Of a DNA stretch of 45,255 bases, positions 8,787-18,646 are shown one piece after another. The DNA is from Ligilactobacillus acidipiscis DSM 15836 (GTDB lineage: Bacteria > Bacillota > Bacilli > Lactobacillales > Lactobacillaceae): contig NZ_AZFI01000002.1 of assembly GCF_001435755.1 (NCBI RefSeq), forward strand, positions 1 to 45,255, in the 5' to 3' direction. Made by a program: the position numbers and the translations under genes. The notes below the pieces were generated by a model. That model did no database searches. It was not told the DNA's origin and worked only from the letters and a program-made list of their open reading frames with translations. Position 1 is the first letter of the stretch, and each line of letters starts with the position of its first letter.

Positions 8787-9344
8787 TTACTCTTTTAGCT
8801 CACTTTCATCAGCGACAGCTTTATCTACTTTAGGGTCGTCGTCTGAATCTACATCTTCGCTATCGTCCCCAGAATCGTCTGTATCGGTTTCTGGTGGGTT
8901 GTCAATAATTAGCGGGTTGTCCTTGTCGTCCTGTTCAACCGTCACCTTACAAGCGTCCAAACTAATACGTCCGCTAAATTCTGGTCTGTTCTGCATATCA
9001 TCAATTTCATTTTGTGTGAATTTCTTTTGATATGCTATCGTGAAGTCATATTTTTCGGTAAAACAAACCTTATTATCTGGATCCAGTGAAACATACATCC
9101 CAGCAAAAACTATCAAATAATAAGTTTCAATCTCGACTGTTATTTGACTTGCGTCCAACCACACCAATGCGAAATTATCCTGATTGGCACAATTATCTTC
9201 AGCGCCAAAGAGATAAAAATAAAGCACTGGATATTGTGCTTCATGCTTGCGTATTTCTGTGATTGCGTCGAACGAACTTAGCTCTGCCTTACGCATGTAA
9301 AGCTTGTCAAACTCATCTTTTTGAGCCTGTGTGAATTTAACCAA
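8787..9344 (-). CDS. Tail-module protein with very acidic C-terminus, function unknown
   Basis: The 185-residue product starts at TTG 9344, seven bases after AGGAGGTGG. The N-terminal two thirds look globular (KFTQAQKDEFDKLYMRKAEL). The last 45 or so residues are almost all Asp, Glu, Ser and Pro and look disordered. It follows the large tail protein after 11 bases and precedes the holin cassette, so it belongs to the end of the tail operon. A baseplate accessory or chaperone role would be a guess. Confidence 0.7.
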   Translation of the reverse strand: MVKFTQAQKDEFDKLYMRKAELSSFDAITEIRKHEAQYPVLYFYLFGAEDNCANQDNFALVWLDASQITVEIETYYLIVFAGMYVSLDPDNKVCFTEKYDFTIAYQKKFTQNEIDDMQNRPEFSGRISLDACKVTVEQDDKDNPLIIDNPPETDTDDSGDDSEDVDSDDDPKVDKAVADESELKE

Positions 9345-9355
9345 TTTGCCACCTC

Positions 9356-11245
9356 CTAAACATGGTAAGTAACATTGCCGGATATCCAACCGTTTGAGCC
9401 TTTGCGTTTATTCCAGTTAAGGCCGACACGCAACTCATCACCGACTACATCAAAGGTTGAGGCAAACACACCGCTATCATCTCTTACATAGCAACCGTTC
9501 CAAAGGTTGTAAGTTGGCACTGCCCAATCGGGTATCTTTGCGAAAGGCGTCCCTTTAGTGTCAATGACACCGCTCGTGTTTAATATGTTGAAGTAAATCA
9601 TAATGACGCCTGGTGACGCCTCTTGTACATAAGACCTGTGATAACCACCGCCATAATTTGCCCAGTGGTTCTGCATATCTAAATCGGCAAAGCGCTTTTC
9701 ACCGCTTAGAGAATTGGTAGTGATAAAGTCAACACCAAGATTTAACAAGCTTTGCCGGTTACTGTCGTCTTTAGTAGTCCACAAGCCAACTTTCAAGCCA
9801 GCTTGATGTGCCTTGATAATATTGTTTCGCGTAACACCTTTACCAGTGTAATTGCTGTCTATGCCACTATTGACGCCCAACTGCTGCGCTTGTGCCATAG
9901 TATCGGCAGTGATATCACTCACTAAATAGCTAACTTCAACTAACGGCATGCGTTTCTTGATTTCCTTCAGGGCGTTGAGATTGAAAGAGATAAACATCAT
10001 TTCATCTTGTATGCCAAAGCGATTGATGATAGTGACCAGCTGATCGTAATTATCTGAAGTGTACTTGTCAGTACTATTGACTTTGATTTCTACCACCGGT
10101 ATCAGCTGGTAGTCCTTACAAATGCTCAAAGCTTCTTCTAAGCTAGGGATAATCAAATCTTTGTCAGCTTGGTTATCTACCCTATTCCCAGCATCAAGTC
10201 TTAATTTTCTGATGTCAGCAAAAGTGAATGAGCTAATTGCACCAGTGGAGTTCATCATGCGATCAACAGTGCCATCATGCATCACTACCCAGCGTCCATC
10301 AGATGTACAGTGGATGTCAATTTCGACGCCAGCATGATTGACAGCCTTTCTGATTGCTGGCAAAGAGTTTTCTGGTGCAATTGATTGTGCGCCTCGATGT
10401 GCAAAGAAACGTGTACCTTTCCTGAAAGCTTGGTGGTGGTGTGAGTCTTCTGGTGCTGGTGACCAGTCGGTAGCTTTAGTGCCTAGTTCGATTTTGGGAC
10501 GACCAAACTTTAAATTGTTTCCCTTGATTCCTTTAGACTTCACTCCAATACTGCCTATGCGGTTAGTCCCTTCAGGTATTGTAATCGTGTTACTGATACG
10601 CCCATGGAAACTATCACCTACTTTAAAAGTTCTACTCCAGCAATTACGCGCGGCAGGCTTTTTATCATCTCTATAGCAACTCATATACAACAACATTCTG
10701 CTCAAACCAGATACTGAGGTTACCTTATCAACATCAAACTGAAAAGACAGCGTGAGGCGCTTACCCACGAAGGCAGCTATATCTATGCTCAAGTCATTAT
10801 TATAAAATTTGATGTCGTCATTTGTCGACCACACGTCCGAATTGGTAAGCAAATTAGTCCCGCCGATTTCCAGGTCATCCACTGCCTGCTGCGGTTTCTT
10901 GTCCATCGCGTCTAGGCGGTCTTTCAATATGTTGTACGTCTTGCCATCTGCCTTGGAGACACGGGCGTCTTTGCTCTCACTGTCCTTGTCCTGACCGTTG
11001 ATTTGGGCGTCGAAACGATTCTGAGTGCCGTTTGCGATTAACTTAGCGCTTTTGCTATTATCATTAGCTTCCGTAGCAATTACACTACTAATATCAACAC
11101 CATCTGCCATTGCCTCACGTATATCACCACCATAACGCGCTGCTTTATAATCACGAATTGCATTACTTCTAATTTGTGTCCGTGAATCAACTTTTTTCTT
11201 ATCATAGTCATTAGGGAATTCTATTTCTCTTTTTAAATTTGTCAC
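9356..11245 (-). CDS. Receptor-side tail protein with carbohydrate-binding-like and glycerophosphodiesterase domains
   Basis: The 629-residue virion protein starts at GTG 11245 behind TAGGAGG. Residues 1-125 look like a helical baseplate-attachment part. Residues about 130-265 form a beta-rich, carbohydrate-binding-like module ending WSPAPED. Residues about 279-520 are a GDPD domain: HRG (H283), APEN, VEIDIH (E308, D310) and VMHD (H323), with VVEIKV further on. The C-terminal part is a small beta-rich domain. A GDPD domain on a virion suggests cleavage of glycerophosphate polymers such as teichoic acid during adsorption, which is an inference. It lies downstream of the tail lysozyme gene. Confidence 0.85.
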   Translation of the reverse strand: MTNLKREIEFPNDYDKKKVDSRTQIRSNAIRDYKAARYGGDIREAMADGVDISSVIATEANDNSKSAKLIANGTQNRFDAQINGQDKDSESKDARVSKADGKTYNILKDRLDAMDKKPQQAVDDLEIGGTNLLTNSDVWSTNDDIKFYNNDLSIDIAAFVGKRLTLSFQFDVDKVTSVSGLSRMLLYMSCYRDDKKPAARNCWSRTFKVGDSFHGRISNTITIPEGTNRIGSIGVKSKGIKGNNLKFGRPKIELGTKATDWSPAPEDSHHHQAFRKGTRFFAHRGAQSIAPENSLPAIRKAVNHAGVEIDIHCTSDGRWVVMHDGTVDRMMNSTGAISSFTFADIRKLRLDAGNRVDNQADKDLIIPSLEEALSICKDYQLIPVVEIKVNSTDKYTSDNYDQLVTIINRFGIQDEMMFISFNLNALKEIKKRMPLVEVSYLVSDITADTMAQAQQLGVNSGIDSNYTGKGVTRNNIIKAHQAGLKVGLWTTKDDSNRQSLLNLGVDFITTNSLSGEKRFADLDMQNHWANYGGGYHRSYVQEASPGVIMIYFNILNTSGVIDTKGTPFAKIPDWAVPTYNLWNGCYVRDDSGVFASTFDVVGDELRVGLNWNKRKGSNGWISGNVTYHV

Positions 11246-11256
11246 TTAAAAACCTC

Positions 11257-13161
11257 CTAAATAAATGCCTCATTGTAGGACTTATCCACATCAAGCGATA
11301 TTCCATTAAACGTGTTGTTATATTGCCAAGCGTCTGCACCTTGTGGCGGTGTAGAAATACCCCAACTAGCTATCCATTTGTACTTAGACTGTGATGTGAA
11401 GCGCGTGCCCATCCACGAGCTTGAGCTATAGTCGGCCGTATTAGTGTAGCCAGCGTCTGACAGCACTTTATTAAACGCTTTAACTTCATTAGTCAGCGCC
11501 GTTGTATCACTGGATAAAGTTCCATCTTCAACATCACACGCCACGATGGTGCTTTTAGAAATGTTGTTTGCTTGAAGTTGCTTAAGATACCATCTAGCTT
11601 CATCTTGCGCATTAGCAACACTGGTTGAAGTGAGATAATGATAAGTTCCAATGAACTTCATGCCTGCGTTGACTGCATAACCTTTTTGGTTGGCAAAATA
11701 CCTATTAACATAAGCAGTCCCACTTTCCGAACCTTGTGTTAGCTTGATAATCACACCTTTAATGCCTTGTGAGTAAAGCGTGTCAAAATTTTGTTGAGTA
11801 AAGGCGCTTTGATAATCTGAGATGTCCATAAATTGCGTGCCGGCTGTCCAACTCCCTTGATTAAGCTTGTCGATCTGATCTTGCAATTTTTTAATGTCTG
11901 TCGATGTTGCCTTGTTCTTGACTTGTTCAGAAACATTGGCAAGCGACCACTGATAAGCCTTCAGCTTATTAAGAAAGTTGCTACTTTCAGCATTACGTTG
12001 TTTGTTCAACATAGCTTCATAAGTGGAACCATTCATCGCATTAGCGCCTAATGTGAGTGATGAATTAGCGACGCTCAAACAATTCAATGTTAGACCAGTT
12101 ATGCGTTGCTCCATGTCGATGCCTTGAAGTTTGTTATTGACATGTACGGTGTCCCCACAATCAAGCATAGAAAATTTGCTGGGTGAGATAAATGCCAAAT
12201 CGACATAACCAACTTGAAGCTGCATGTTAATGTTAGCTTGACTTGCAAGGAACTTTTTGCCTTTAGAAAGTAGAGCACTTGCAGTCGTCACATCGTCCCA
12301 CACCTGCGTGGCTGTTTTCCGTCCAAATTGTGCAATCAATGCTTTATCTTCCAAAAAAAGACTGCCGTTGTTGACACTTGAAATATTCAACCGAGGATAG
12401 GCAACTTCTGCGTTATCTGAACTAGCTTCGCCCTCTGCTGGTTCCCGTGTGGCTCCTAAAGGCTTTAGCACCGTCACAACACTTTGCGCATCAACTGAAC
12501 GAGCTAGTGAGACCATGTTCTGTGTCAAAACAATGCTTTGCTTGTTTGTACTGCCAATTTGAGGCATGTAATCTAAATAGAGCCCATCATTCTCATGGCG
12601 GACTCTGATTTCGCCTCCAAGGCGATCAATTAACTTTTCTTTGATGTTTTCATATGTGTCTTTGGTTTCGTCGATAAAACGATAGACATTATCAGTGCTG
12701 TTCGTGACGGTAATTTTACCCAATTTGATCTGTTTGAAATTTTCTACTTGCTTATTATGCTCATCAATCAGCCACTTTAAAAATTCTTTGATCGTGGTGT
12801 TGTGAAACTCTTTAAATGGTGGCGTGCTATCGTGCAAGAAGCCTTCCAACCCTTCACATGTCACTTCTTTGCTGATTGAGCCTGAGCTATCCATCTGATC
12901 GTTTGAAGTTAAAACACGCCCTTCAAAGATCATAATTTGAGTGTCCGGACGGTAAACTCTCACAAAAGATTGATATGGAAAAATATTTGCATACTCCCGA
13001 TGTGACGGATCCAGTGAAAATGTGAAACTTGGATAACTATCCACACTCTTAGTGACAACTGCCGACATCAGTCTCCGCCCGCTCAATGTGTCTGAATTTA
13101 AAGAAAAATCTTGTTTGGCATTCAACCCTTGCCTTAGTATGATCTGAAAACCACGTGCCAC
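11257..13161 (-). CDS. Tail-associated lysin: prophage-tail (Tal) domain fused to GH25 muramidase
   Basis: The 634-residue protein starts at GTG 13161, overlapping the dit stop (TAGTG). Residues 1-380 match the Tal/prophage-endopeptidase-tail structural domain, which caps the tail tube under Dit. A short coiled coil (about 385-436) precedes a C-terminal GH25 domain with FMDISDYQ (D446) and ACDVEDG acid residues. It would open peptidoglycan locally during DNA entry. The GH25 part is clearly related to the endolysin's own catalytic domain, so the phage carries two copies of this activity. Confidence 0.92.
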   Translation of the reverse strand: MARGFQIILRQGLNAKQDFSLNSDTLSGRRLMSAVVTKSVDSYPSFTFSLDPSHREYANIFPYQSFVRVYRPDTQIMIFEGRVLTSNDQMDSSGSISKEVTCEGLEGFLHDSTPPFKEFHNTTIKEFLKWLIDEHNKQVENFKQIKLGKITVTNSTDNVYRFIDETKDTYENIKEKLIDRLGGEIRVRHENDGLYLDYMPQIGSTNKQSIVLTQNMVSLARSVDAQSVVTVLKPLGATREPAEGEASSDNAEVAYPRLNISSVNNGSLFLEDKALIAQFGRKTATQVWDDVTTASALLSKGKKFLASQANINMQLQVGYVDLAFISPSKFSMLDCGDTVHVNNKLQGIDMEQRITGLTLNCLSVANSSLTLGANAMNGSTYEAMLNKQRNAESSNFLNKLKAYQWSLANVSEQVKNKATSTDIKKLQDQIDKLNQGSWTAGTQFMDISDYQSAFTQQNFDTLYSQGIKGVIIKLTQGSESGTAYVNRYFANQKGYAVNAGMKFIGTYHYLTSTSVANAQDEARWYLKQLQANNISKSTIVACDVEDGTLSSDTTALTNEVKAFNKVLSDAGYTNTADYSSSSWMGTRFTSQSKYKWIASWGISTPPQGADAWQYNNTFNGISLDVDKSYNEAFI

Positions 13162-13883
13162 TAGATCACCTCCTCCGTCCAGTCAAACTTGAGCGTGCCA
13201 TTGCCAGTGATCTTGATGTGATTCTCACCAGGTTGAAGTTGGACGTCCATGTTATCGGTCACGCCTGCTGAAATATGGCAAATGACACCATCAATATTTA
13301 ATCTGAAATCTGAAATAGCATCGCAAATTAAGTTAATTGGTGCTTCACCAGTGTTAACCAGCACAATGCTTTCAGATCCACTTATGTCATATTCAGTTGG
13401 TTGCATGACTCCATTGATAAGGTCAAATGTGTCCCAAAGCTCATTGTATTCATTCGGATGGAACAAGAATGGATAGCACTGAAACACTACTGAAATAGTT
13501 GAGTAAACGGATCCTTCTGTGATCGTAGGTGCGGCCTCAGCTTCGGCTAAATAAAAACGGTAAGGGTCGGCGTCATCAATTAACTTTGTCTTGCCTTTTG
13601 TTCCCATTAGCCAATCGGCAATCACGTGATACATATTTTGTGTTGCCATATAATCAAGTCTGCCTGAATATAATCGGCATGAAACGGTGATTGTTCGCTC
13701 ACCGTACGAGTTGTTACCATATATATCTGATAGATCAATCACACCGTTAGCATACGGTAGTTGAACTGTGACCTTATTTTTAGCAGGCAAAGTAACAGCT
13801 TTATCGGACATGACTTTCAACCCAAAATCTGATGAATGATGCCCATTAAAAGTAAAGCCGTAATCTTTATTAGATGTTGGCAT
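13161..13883 (-). CDS. Distal tail protein (Dit)
   Basis: The 240-residue protein has the Sipho_tail/Dit layout. The N-terminal part begins YGFTFNGHHSSDFGLKVMSD, includes the belt-type stretch with GERTITVSCRL, and a C-terminal galectin-like part ends GNGTLKFDWTEEVI. Dit forms the hexameric hub joining tail tube and baseplate. It lies between the tape measure gene (overlap of 14 bases) and the Tal gene, the canonical order. Confidence 0.93.
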   Translation of the reverse strand: MPTSNKDYGFTFNGHHSSDFGLKVMSDKAVTLPAKNKVTVQLPYANGVIDLSDIYGNNSYGERTITVSCRLYSGRLDYMATQNMYHVIADWLMGTKGKTKLIDDADPYRFYLAEAEAAPTITEGSVYSTISVVFQCYPFLFHPNEYNELWDTFDLINGVMQPTEYDISGSESIVLVNTGEAPINLICDAISDFRLNIDGVICHISAGVTDNMDVQLQPGENHIKITGNGTLKFDWTEEVI

Positions 13884-16800
13884 TGATTGCTAACCCCCTA
13901 TCATTGAATTGTTGGCGTTGGACGCGCTGAACTGATCCATAGTTCTCATATGCTTTTGAAAAACTTTGGCCGTCAACTGTGACACGCTTGTCAACGATAG
14001 CGTCCAACTTCTTGCCGAGACTATCCAGTTTCTCACCATAATCGTGCATGACGATCTCTTGGTTATTTGATTGACTGTTAGAGCCGGTCAGTGTTGGTTG
14101 TACCATTGTTCCGTTGGAAGCTTGTACACTTCTAACCACACCGGCAATCTTGGCACTCAACGAATTAGGTGCAAACGCTGCACGCTCATTCAAGGCATCC
14201 ATCAACAAACCATCAGCGCTGTCTTTTCGTGCATTGACTACATATTCAGGGTTATGTTCAGCAAGTGAGGCAATCTGCGGTTTCTTAACATATCCACCAT
14301 TATCGTAGCCGTGCCCATTGCCTAGAAACGACAGGCTAGAGCCATAACGCTTTTTCGCGTAACGTAAAGCAGCAAGCAAGTTATCATAACCATTAAATAT
14401 ATTATGGTGTCCTTTAAACGCATTGGCGTTAAATGTAGTGCTAATTGTTTGCATCAAGCCTTTAGCAAGGTCACCAGTTTTATTATTCTTATCCCCGATG
14501 TTACCTTGTACGGCTTTTTCGTTCCCACCTGATTCAGTGCGAATCTGACGCAAGACTTTGTTTACCATGCCAGAGCTAGTAGACAAACCGTTGGCTTTCA
14601 AGGCATCTTTTACTTGGCCTTTCCAGCGTTGTACACCAGCGCCTTTTGGTGCATCTTTGTCTTCATCGTGTTTATTCTTCAACTTCTTAAGCATTTTAAC
14701 GAATGTGCCAGAAATACCTTTGACTAAGCCATGACCTAAGGCCGGTGTAACTTTAGTAACCAATTCCGAGCCTCTGATACGTCCCATCGCATTAGTTACG
14801 ACATTGCCCAGCGATTTAATCGGATGCTTGATAAAATTGACGATACCGTCCCATTTATCTTTAACCCAACCAGTCAATGAGCTGAGCCAATTCTTTGAAC
14901 CACCTGCATAATGTGCGATAGATTCACCAAACATCGAGCGGGAGGCCTCATGTGGAACGACTGTTTCGTCGCCTTCCAAATTGACATAAGCATTCTTACC
15001 AGTGACTTTATAAGCTTGGCCACCCTTGAGGATAGCCTCTTCACCGTTACCATCATTAACTTGTGCAATACCACGATAACCAGAACCACCAGTTTTTAAC
15101 TTTCTGATTTTATGAATAGCATGTTTAGAACCACCAAAGGTGTGGATTATTTTGTTAATACCGCCAATACCTTTGTTCAGCCAACCAATAGCGCCGTTAA
15201 TACCATTCTTAACGTGTTTTTTAATAGAATCTTTAATTCCTTTAAAGACATTTTTGACGCCTTTACCAAAGCCACTAAATGCCCTGGTCAGCTTACCCAA
15301 ACCACCGCCGGTAAGTTTATCCAAGCTTCTATACATACCTCGAAAGTGGTCATGTGCACCTTTTTTAATAGAAGATCCTATGCGAGAAATATCTTTGCCT
15401 AAATTCCCCCAATGCCCACTTACAACGTCCTTCATAGTTTTGGTGATGGCCTTGCTAGTGTTAGCTCCATTTTTAAAATCTCTTTTGGCAGTTTTCCACA
15501 TTGATTTAGCTGCACCTGTGGCACGCTTTTTCATGTCGTTGAAGCGATCAGCAACGGCTTTTTTGCCATTATTAGTCCATTTCTTGACATTTCTCCATCC
15601 ATTAGAGAAGTGTTTTTTAGTGCCATTCCAGAGGTTCTTAACGTGTTTAACTGCGCCTTTATACATCTGACCGAACCACTTAGTTACACCTGAGAAAATA
15701 GCTTTAGCCGATTTAACAATGCCATTAACAAATTTTCTGAATTTTTTGTTGTGCTTATATAGTTCGACCAAAATTGCAATAACCGCAGCAATTGCTGACA
15801 CGATCAACACAAACGGATTGGCCTTTAGAAAGTTAAACGCAAGACGTATACCCCTACCAGTTGTTTTAGCAACAGTCACTAAACCACTCATTGCCTTTTT
15901 GGCTGCACTTGTTGCAATGTGAGCTGTAAAACGAAGTGCTTTTTTAGCACCCTTGCCAGCAGTTCTAAAAGCTTTTCCCAAGCCGCGTACCGTTTTTTTA
16001 GCAACTTTTGCGGTAACTTTGGCACTCCATTTCAATGCTTTTTTTATACCACCGCCAGCTCTTTTGACGTATGTGGCAAAGGTTGAAATAGCCTTTCTAG
16101 CTGCCTTTGTCTTTACATTAAGCTTATAAGCAATAGATTTTGGCAATCTTGTTAATGCACCAACTGCCGACGAAACGCCGGACAAGACTTTGCCTGCACC
16201 CTTTAATGCAAAAATGGAAGTACCAATGTATCCAATAGCCTTACCAACTAACATTAAAGCTTTCTGATGTCCGGCCATTTTTTCAAGCACTTTAGCAATG
16301 CTACTGACTGGGCCTTCACTGTCTTTTGCATTATCTTTGAGCGACTTTATACCATCTACCACGTCACCGATAATATCAGCAAACACACTGAATGCACCTT
16401 TTGCAATCGTGCCAATTATTTTTCCAATCGGTGAAATAATTTTACCGAGGTCACTAAACGCACGCTTAACTGGTCCAACCGCTTTAACGATCAACCCAAA
16501 CGCTTTAGAAGCTGCCCCAGCTAGACCGTTAATTGCGCCGGTGATGTTACTTTTGCCGATAGCGTCGATTATGGCTTTCAGGCCATTAACGATCTCAGAT
16601 TTTAAGTGACCAAATGCACCTTCAAACGCAGCAGTCCCTTTGGCATACTTTTTAGCCTTATCAGTCATGCCAAGCTCTTCAATAGCTTTATCGAACTCGC
16701 CAGCACTGATTTTGCCATTTGCCATCGCGTCACGGAAGTCGCCAGTATAGGCACCGTTTTTCTTCATGGCCTTTTGTAATTTGCCAGAAGCGCCTGGGAT

Positions 16801-18012
16801 CGCATCAGTTAACTGATTCCAGTTTTCTGTGGTCAACTTACCAGCACCAGCAGTTTGGGTCATGACTTGAGCGACGGATTTGAAATCATCCTTCGTTCCG
16901 CCAGCAACCGCAGTTAGGTTCCCAGCCGCCTCGGTTAGTTTTTCATAGCCTTTAACGCCGTTCGCAGCTAACTGGGCTGTCGTGCTTGAAACGTCTTTCA
17001 GATCATAAACAGTTGTATCGGCATACTCCTTAACGTCCTTGCCAACTGATTTAATTGTTTTGCTACTTTTGCCGGCTAACTCCATCGTGGCTTGAAAACC
17101 CTGCATAGCATCAGAAGCGTTCATTGCTTCTCCAGCTGTATCCTTTAGGTATCCGCCAATGGCAGATACACCTTGCAAGACTGCACCACCGATAAACGAG
17201 CCCTTGATAATATCCTTTAACCTGCTGAACTTGCCTTTTGTTTCTTCGGCCTCATTCTGAATGTTACGTAAGCCTTCACTTGCGTTGTCATTCAATTCAA
17301 GTTCTGTCAGATATTTAGTCGGTATGGACCGCAAAAGTTTTTCGTAGTCGATTACTTCGTCTTCTTCAGCCATAGCCTCTAACTTGGTGCGTACACTTTT
17401 AGGCAGTTTTTGAAGTAATTTATCGAAGTCAACAATGCCATGTTCTTCGGCATCAGCTTTTAAGTTGGTAGTCTTTTTCTTTGGCACTTCGTCGATCAGT
17501 TCATTAAAGCCAGTGACTTCACCACGTTCGGCATCGGCTAACAGTGCAGTACGTGTCTCTTCGGGTAATGAACTTAAAAGCTCGTCAAAATCGACGACTT
17601 CCCCTTTTTGTGCTTTGGCTAAAAGTTCAGTGATCTCTTCTTCTGGCAAAGCTTCCAACAGCTTGTCAAAGTCGGTAATACCTGCCTCTTCAGCATCTGC
17701 TCTCAGACGCGTTATTTCTTCATCTGGGAGCTTTTCAAGTGAGGTTTTAGCACTAGCGACTTTCTCGCTTAAGTTGCTGTCATCAGCCTCTAGTTTTTGT
17801 TTAACAGGATCTGAAAAATCATCTTGGACTTTCTTAGAAGTTGAGCTTGATTTATCAGATACCTTTTCAGCATTCGCATTGAAATCTTCACTTAACTGAT
17901 CGCCAGTGCCTTGACCGATTGATTCAAGGCGCTTGTCAACTTTGTTAGCCTCTTGCATGGCTTTATCAACGGCCATGTCTATATCAATTCTTATTCTTCC
18001 ATCGCTTGCCAT
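13870..18012 (-). CDS. Tape measure protein with N-terminal 27-residue repeats and C-terminal SLT lysozyme-like domain
   Basis: The 1380-residue protein fixes tail length and is ejected with DNA. After a helical start there are five tandem 27-residue repeats (residues 95-229; consensus LPxExxTxLxADAEExGIxDFDKLL). The tape-measure core follows. The middle is alanine/lysine-rich with a hydrophobic segment near 730-750 (FVLIVSAIAAVIAILVELY). Near 1125-1255 a transglycosylase-type domain shows TESGGNEKAV, GLMQTI and NIFNGYDNL. Start ATG lies behind GGAAGGAGG. A tape of this size predicts a tail of roughly 200 nm by the usual 1.5 angstrom-per-residue rule. Confidence 0.95.
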   Translation of the reverse strand: MASDGRIRIDIDMAVDKAMQEANKVDKRLESIGQGTGDQLSEDFNANAEKVSDKSSSTSKKVQDDFSDPVKQKLEADDSNLSEKVASAKTSLEKLPDEEITRLRADAEEAGITDFDKLLEALPEEEITELLAKAQKGEVVDFDELLSSLPEETRTALLADAERGEVTGFNELIDEVPKKKTTNLKADAEEHGIVDFDKLLQKLPKSVRTKLEAMAEEDEVIDYEKLLRSIPTKYLTELELNDNASEGLRNIQNEAEETKGKFSRLKDIIKGSFIGGAVLQGVSAIGGYLKDTAGEAMNASDAMQGFQATMELAGKSSKTIKSVGKDVKEYADTTVYDLKDVSSTTAQLAANGVKGYEKLTEAAGNLTAVAGGTKDDFKSVAQVMTQTAGAGKLTTENWNQLTDAIPGASGKLQKAMKKNGAYTGDFRDAMANGKISAGEFDKAIEELGMTDKAKKYAKGTAAFEGAFGHLKSEIVNGLKAIIDAIGKSNITGAINGLAGAASKAFGLIVKAVGPVKRAFSDLGKIISPIGKIIGTIAKGAFSVFADIIGDVVDGIKSLKDNAKDSEGPVSSIAKVLEKMAGHQKALMLVGKAIGYIGTSIFALKGAGKVLSGVSSAVGALTRLPKSIAYKLNVKTKAARKAISTFATYVKRAGGGIKKALKWSAKVTAKVAKKTVRGLGKAFRTAGKGAKKALRFTAHIATSAAKKAMSGLVTVAKTTGRGIRLAFNFLKANPFVLIVSAIAAVIAILVELYKHNKKFRKFVNGIVKSAKAIFSGVTKWFGQMYKGAVKHVKNLWNGTKKHFSNGWRNVKKWTNNGKKAVADRFNDMKKRATGAAKSMWKTAKRDFKNGANTSKAITKTMKDVVSGHWGNLGKDISRIGSSIKKGAHDHFRGMYRSLDKLTGGGLGKLTRAFSGFGKGVKNVFKGIKDSIKKHVKNGINGAIGWLNKGIGGINKIIHTFGGSKHAIHKIRKLKTGGSGYRGIAQVNDGNGEEAILKGGQAYKVTGKNAYVNLEGDETVVPHEASRSMFGESIAHYAGGSKNWLSSLTGWVKDKWDGIVNFIKHPIKSLGNVVTNAMGRIRGSELVTKVTPALGHGLVKGISGTFVKMLKKLKNKHDEDKDAPKGAGVQRWKGQVKDALKANGLSTSSGMVNKVLRQIRTESGGNEKAVQGNIGDKNNKTGDLAKGLMQTISTTFNANAFKGHHNIFNGYDNLLAALRYAKKRYGSSLSFLGNGHGYDNGGYVKKPQIASLAEHNPEYVVNARKDSADGLLMDALNERAAFAPNSLSAKIAGVVRSVQASNGTMVQPTLTGSNSQSNNQEIVMHDYGEKLDSLGKKLDAIVDKRVTVDGQSFSKAYENYGSVQRVQRQQFNDRGLAINANI
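17326..17730 (-). repeat. Five tandem 81-bp coding repeats in the tape measure gene
   Basis: Translated, this stretch gives five units of exactly 27 residues, each starting LP (VP in unit four) and ending near DFDKLL. A degenerate sixth unit follows (IPTKYLTELEL). DNA identity between units is low, so the duplication is old or the units are under protein-level selection. Confidence 0.85.
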
Positions 18013-18014
18013 GT

Positions 18015-18641
18015 CTAACCTCCTTCCACTGCACCAACAATACCGGCAAATATATCATCTTGTGATTGTGCTTGGTCTTCAACGGACATGCCTTCGGTTA
18101 ACGCATAATAATCTTGTAATTCACGTATGTGCTGAACCTCTTTTTGATCTTCAATATCGTTTGTTTCTGTTTCACGAATCTGAATGATTTGCTTGAACAA
18201 TGTCTTATCTGTCAAACCATGCAATAATGCCTTAAATTTGTCCCAGTGCATTTTGCCCTGTTCTTCAACTAAATCAATACCATACTGTTGCATAAAACCC
18301 GCATAGATCATTTCAGCGTCCTGTATATAAGAAAAAGACCGGTTAGGTGTATCGCTACCCGCCCCGGTCTGAAATTGTCCGTATGGATCCTCATTAATGT
18401 AATCAGTCACAATCTGCACCGCTTCAATTAAAAAGTCAGTATCTTCATTATCAACCACATGTTCAAGCGCTTCTTGCCCATAGAAAGACTTAAAAGCAAA
18501 CAGCACTTTGTCCGATTGACTTACATCATCATCGTCCATTAACTTATAAAATTGTAGGACATTATCGAAACACAGGTTAGGCACATACACATGACCGTTA
18601 TGTTTGATCTCATCTTGCGAATTGTCTGTTAAGCTTAGCAC
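18015..18641 (-). CDS. Tail assembly chaperone, Gp15 family
   Basis: The 208-residue soluble acidic protein resembles the Gp15 family found between major tail and tape measure genes of lactobacillus and listeria phages. It has the LCFDNVLQFYKLMDDDD and MHWDKFKALLHGL stretches typical of that family. It starts at GTG 18641, five bases after the stop of the upstream chaperone. A stop codon immediately before the GTG in this frame argues against a frameshift fusion with that gene. It presumably coats the tape measure protein during tail assembly. Confidence 0.85.
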   Translation of the reverse strand: MLSLTDNSQDEIKHNGHVYVPNLCFDNVLQFYKLMDDDDVSQSDKVLFAFKSFYGQEALEHVVDNEDTDFLIEAVQIVTDYINEDPYGQFQTGAGSDTPNRSFSYIQDAEMIYAGFMQQYGIDLVEEQGKMHWDKFKALLHGLTDKTLFKQIIQIRETETNDIEDQKEVQHIRELQDYYALTEGMSVEDQAQSQDDIFAGIVGAVEGG

Positions 18642-18646
18642 TTACA

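Noticed and set aside
15140-15670. 176-codon plus-strand frame inside the tape measure gene
   Set aside because: It is a proline/leucine-rich shadow of the alanine/lysine-rich tape measure region and has no ribosome binding site.
17435-17899. Serine-rich plus-strand frame opposite the tape measure repeats
   Set aside because: It arises as the complement of the acidic 27-residue repeats and has no start signal.
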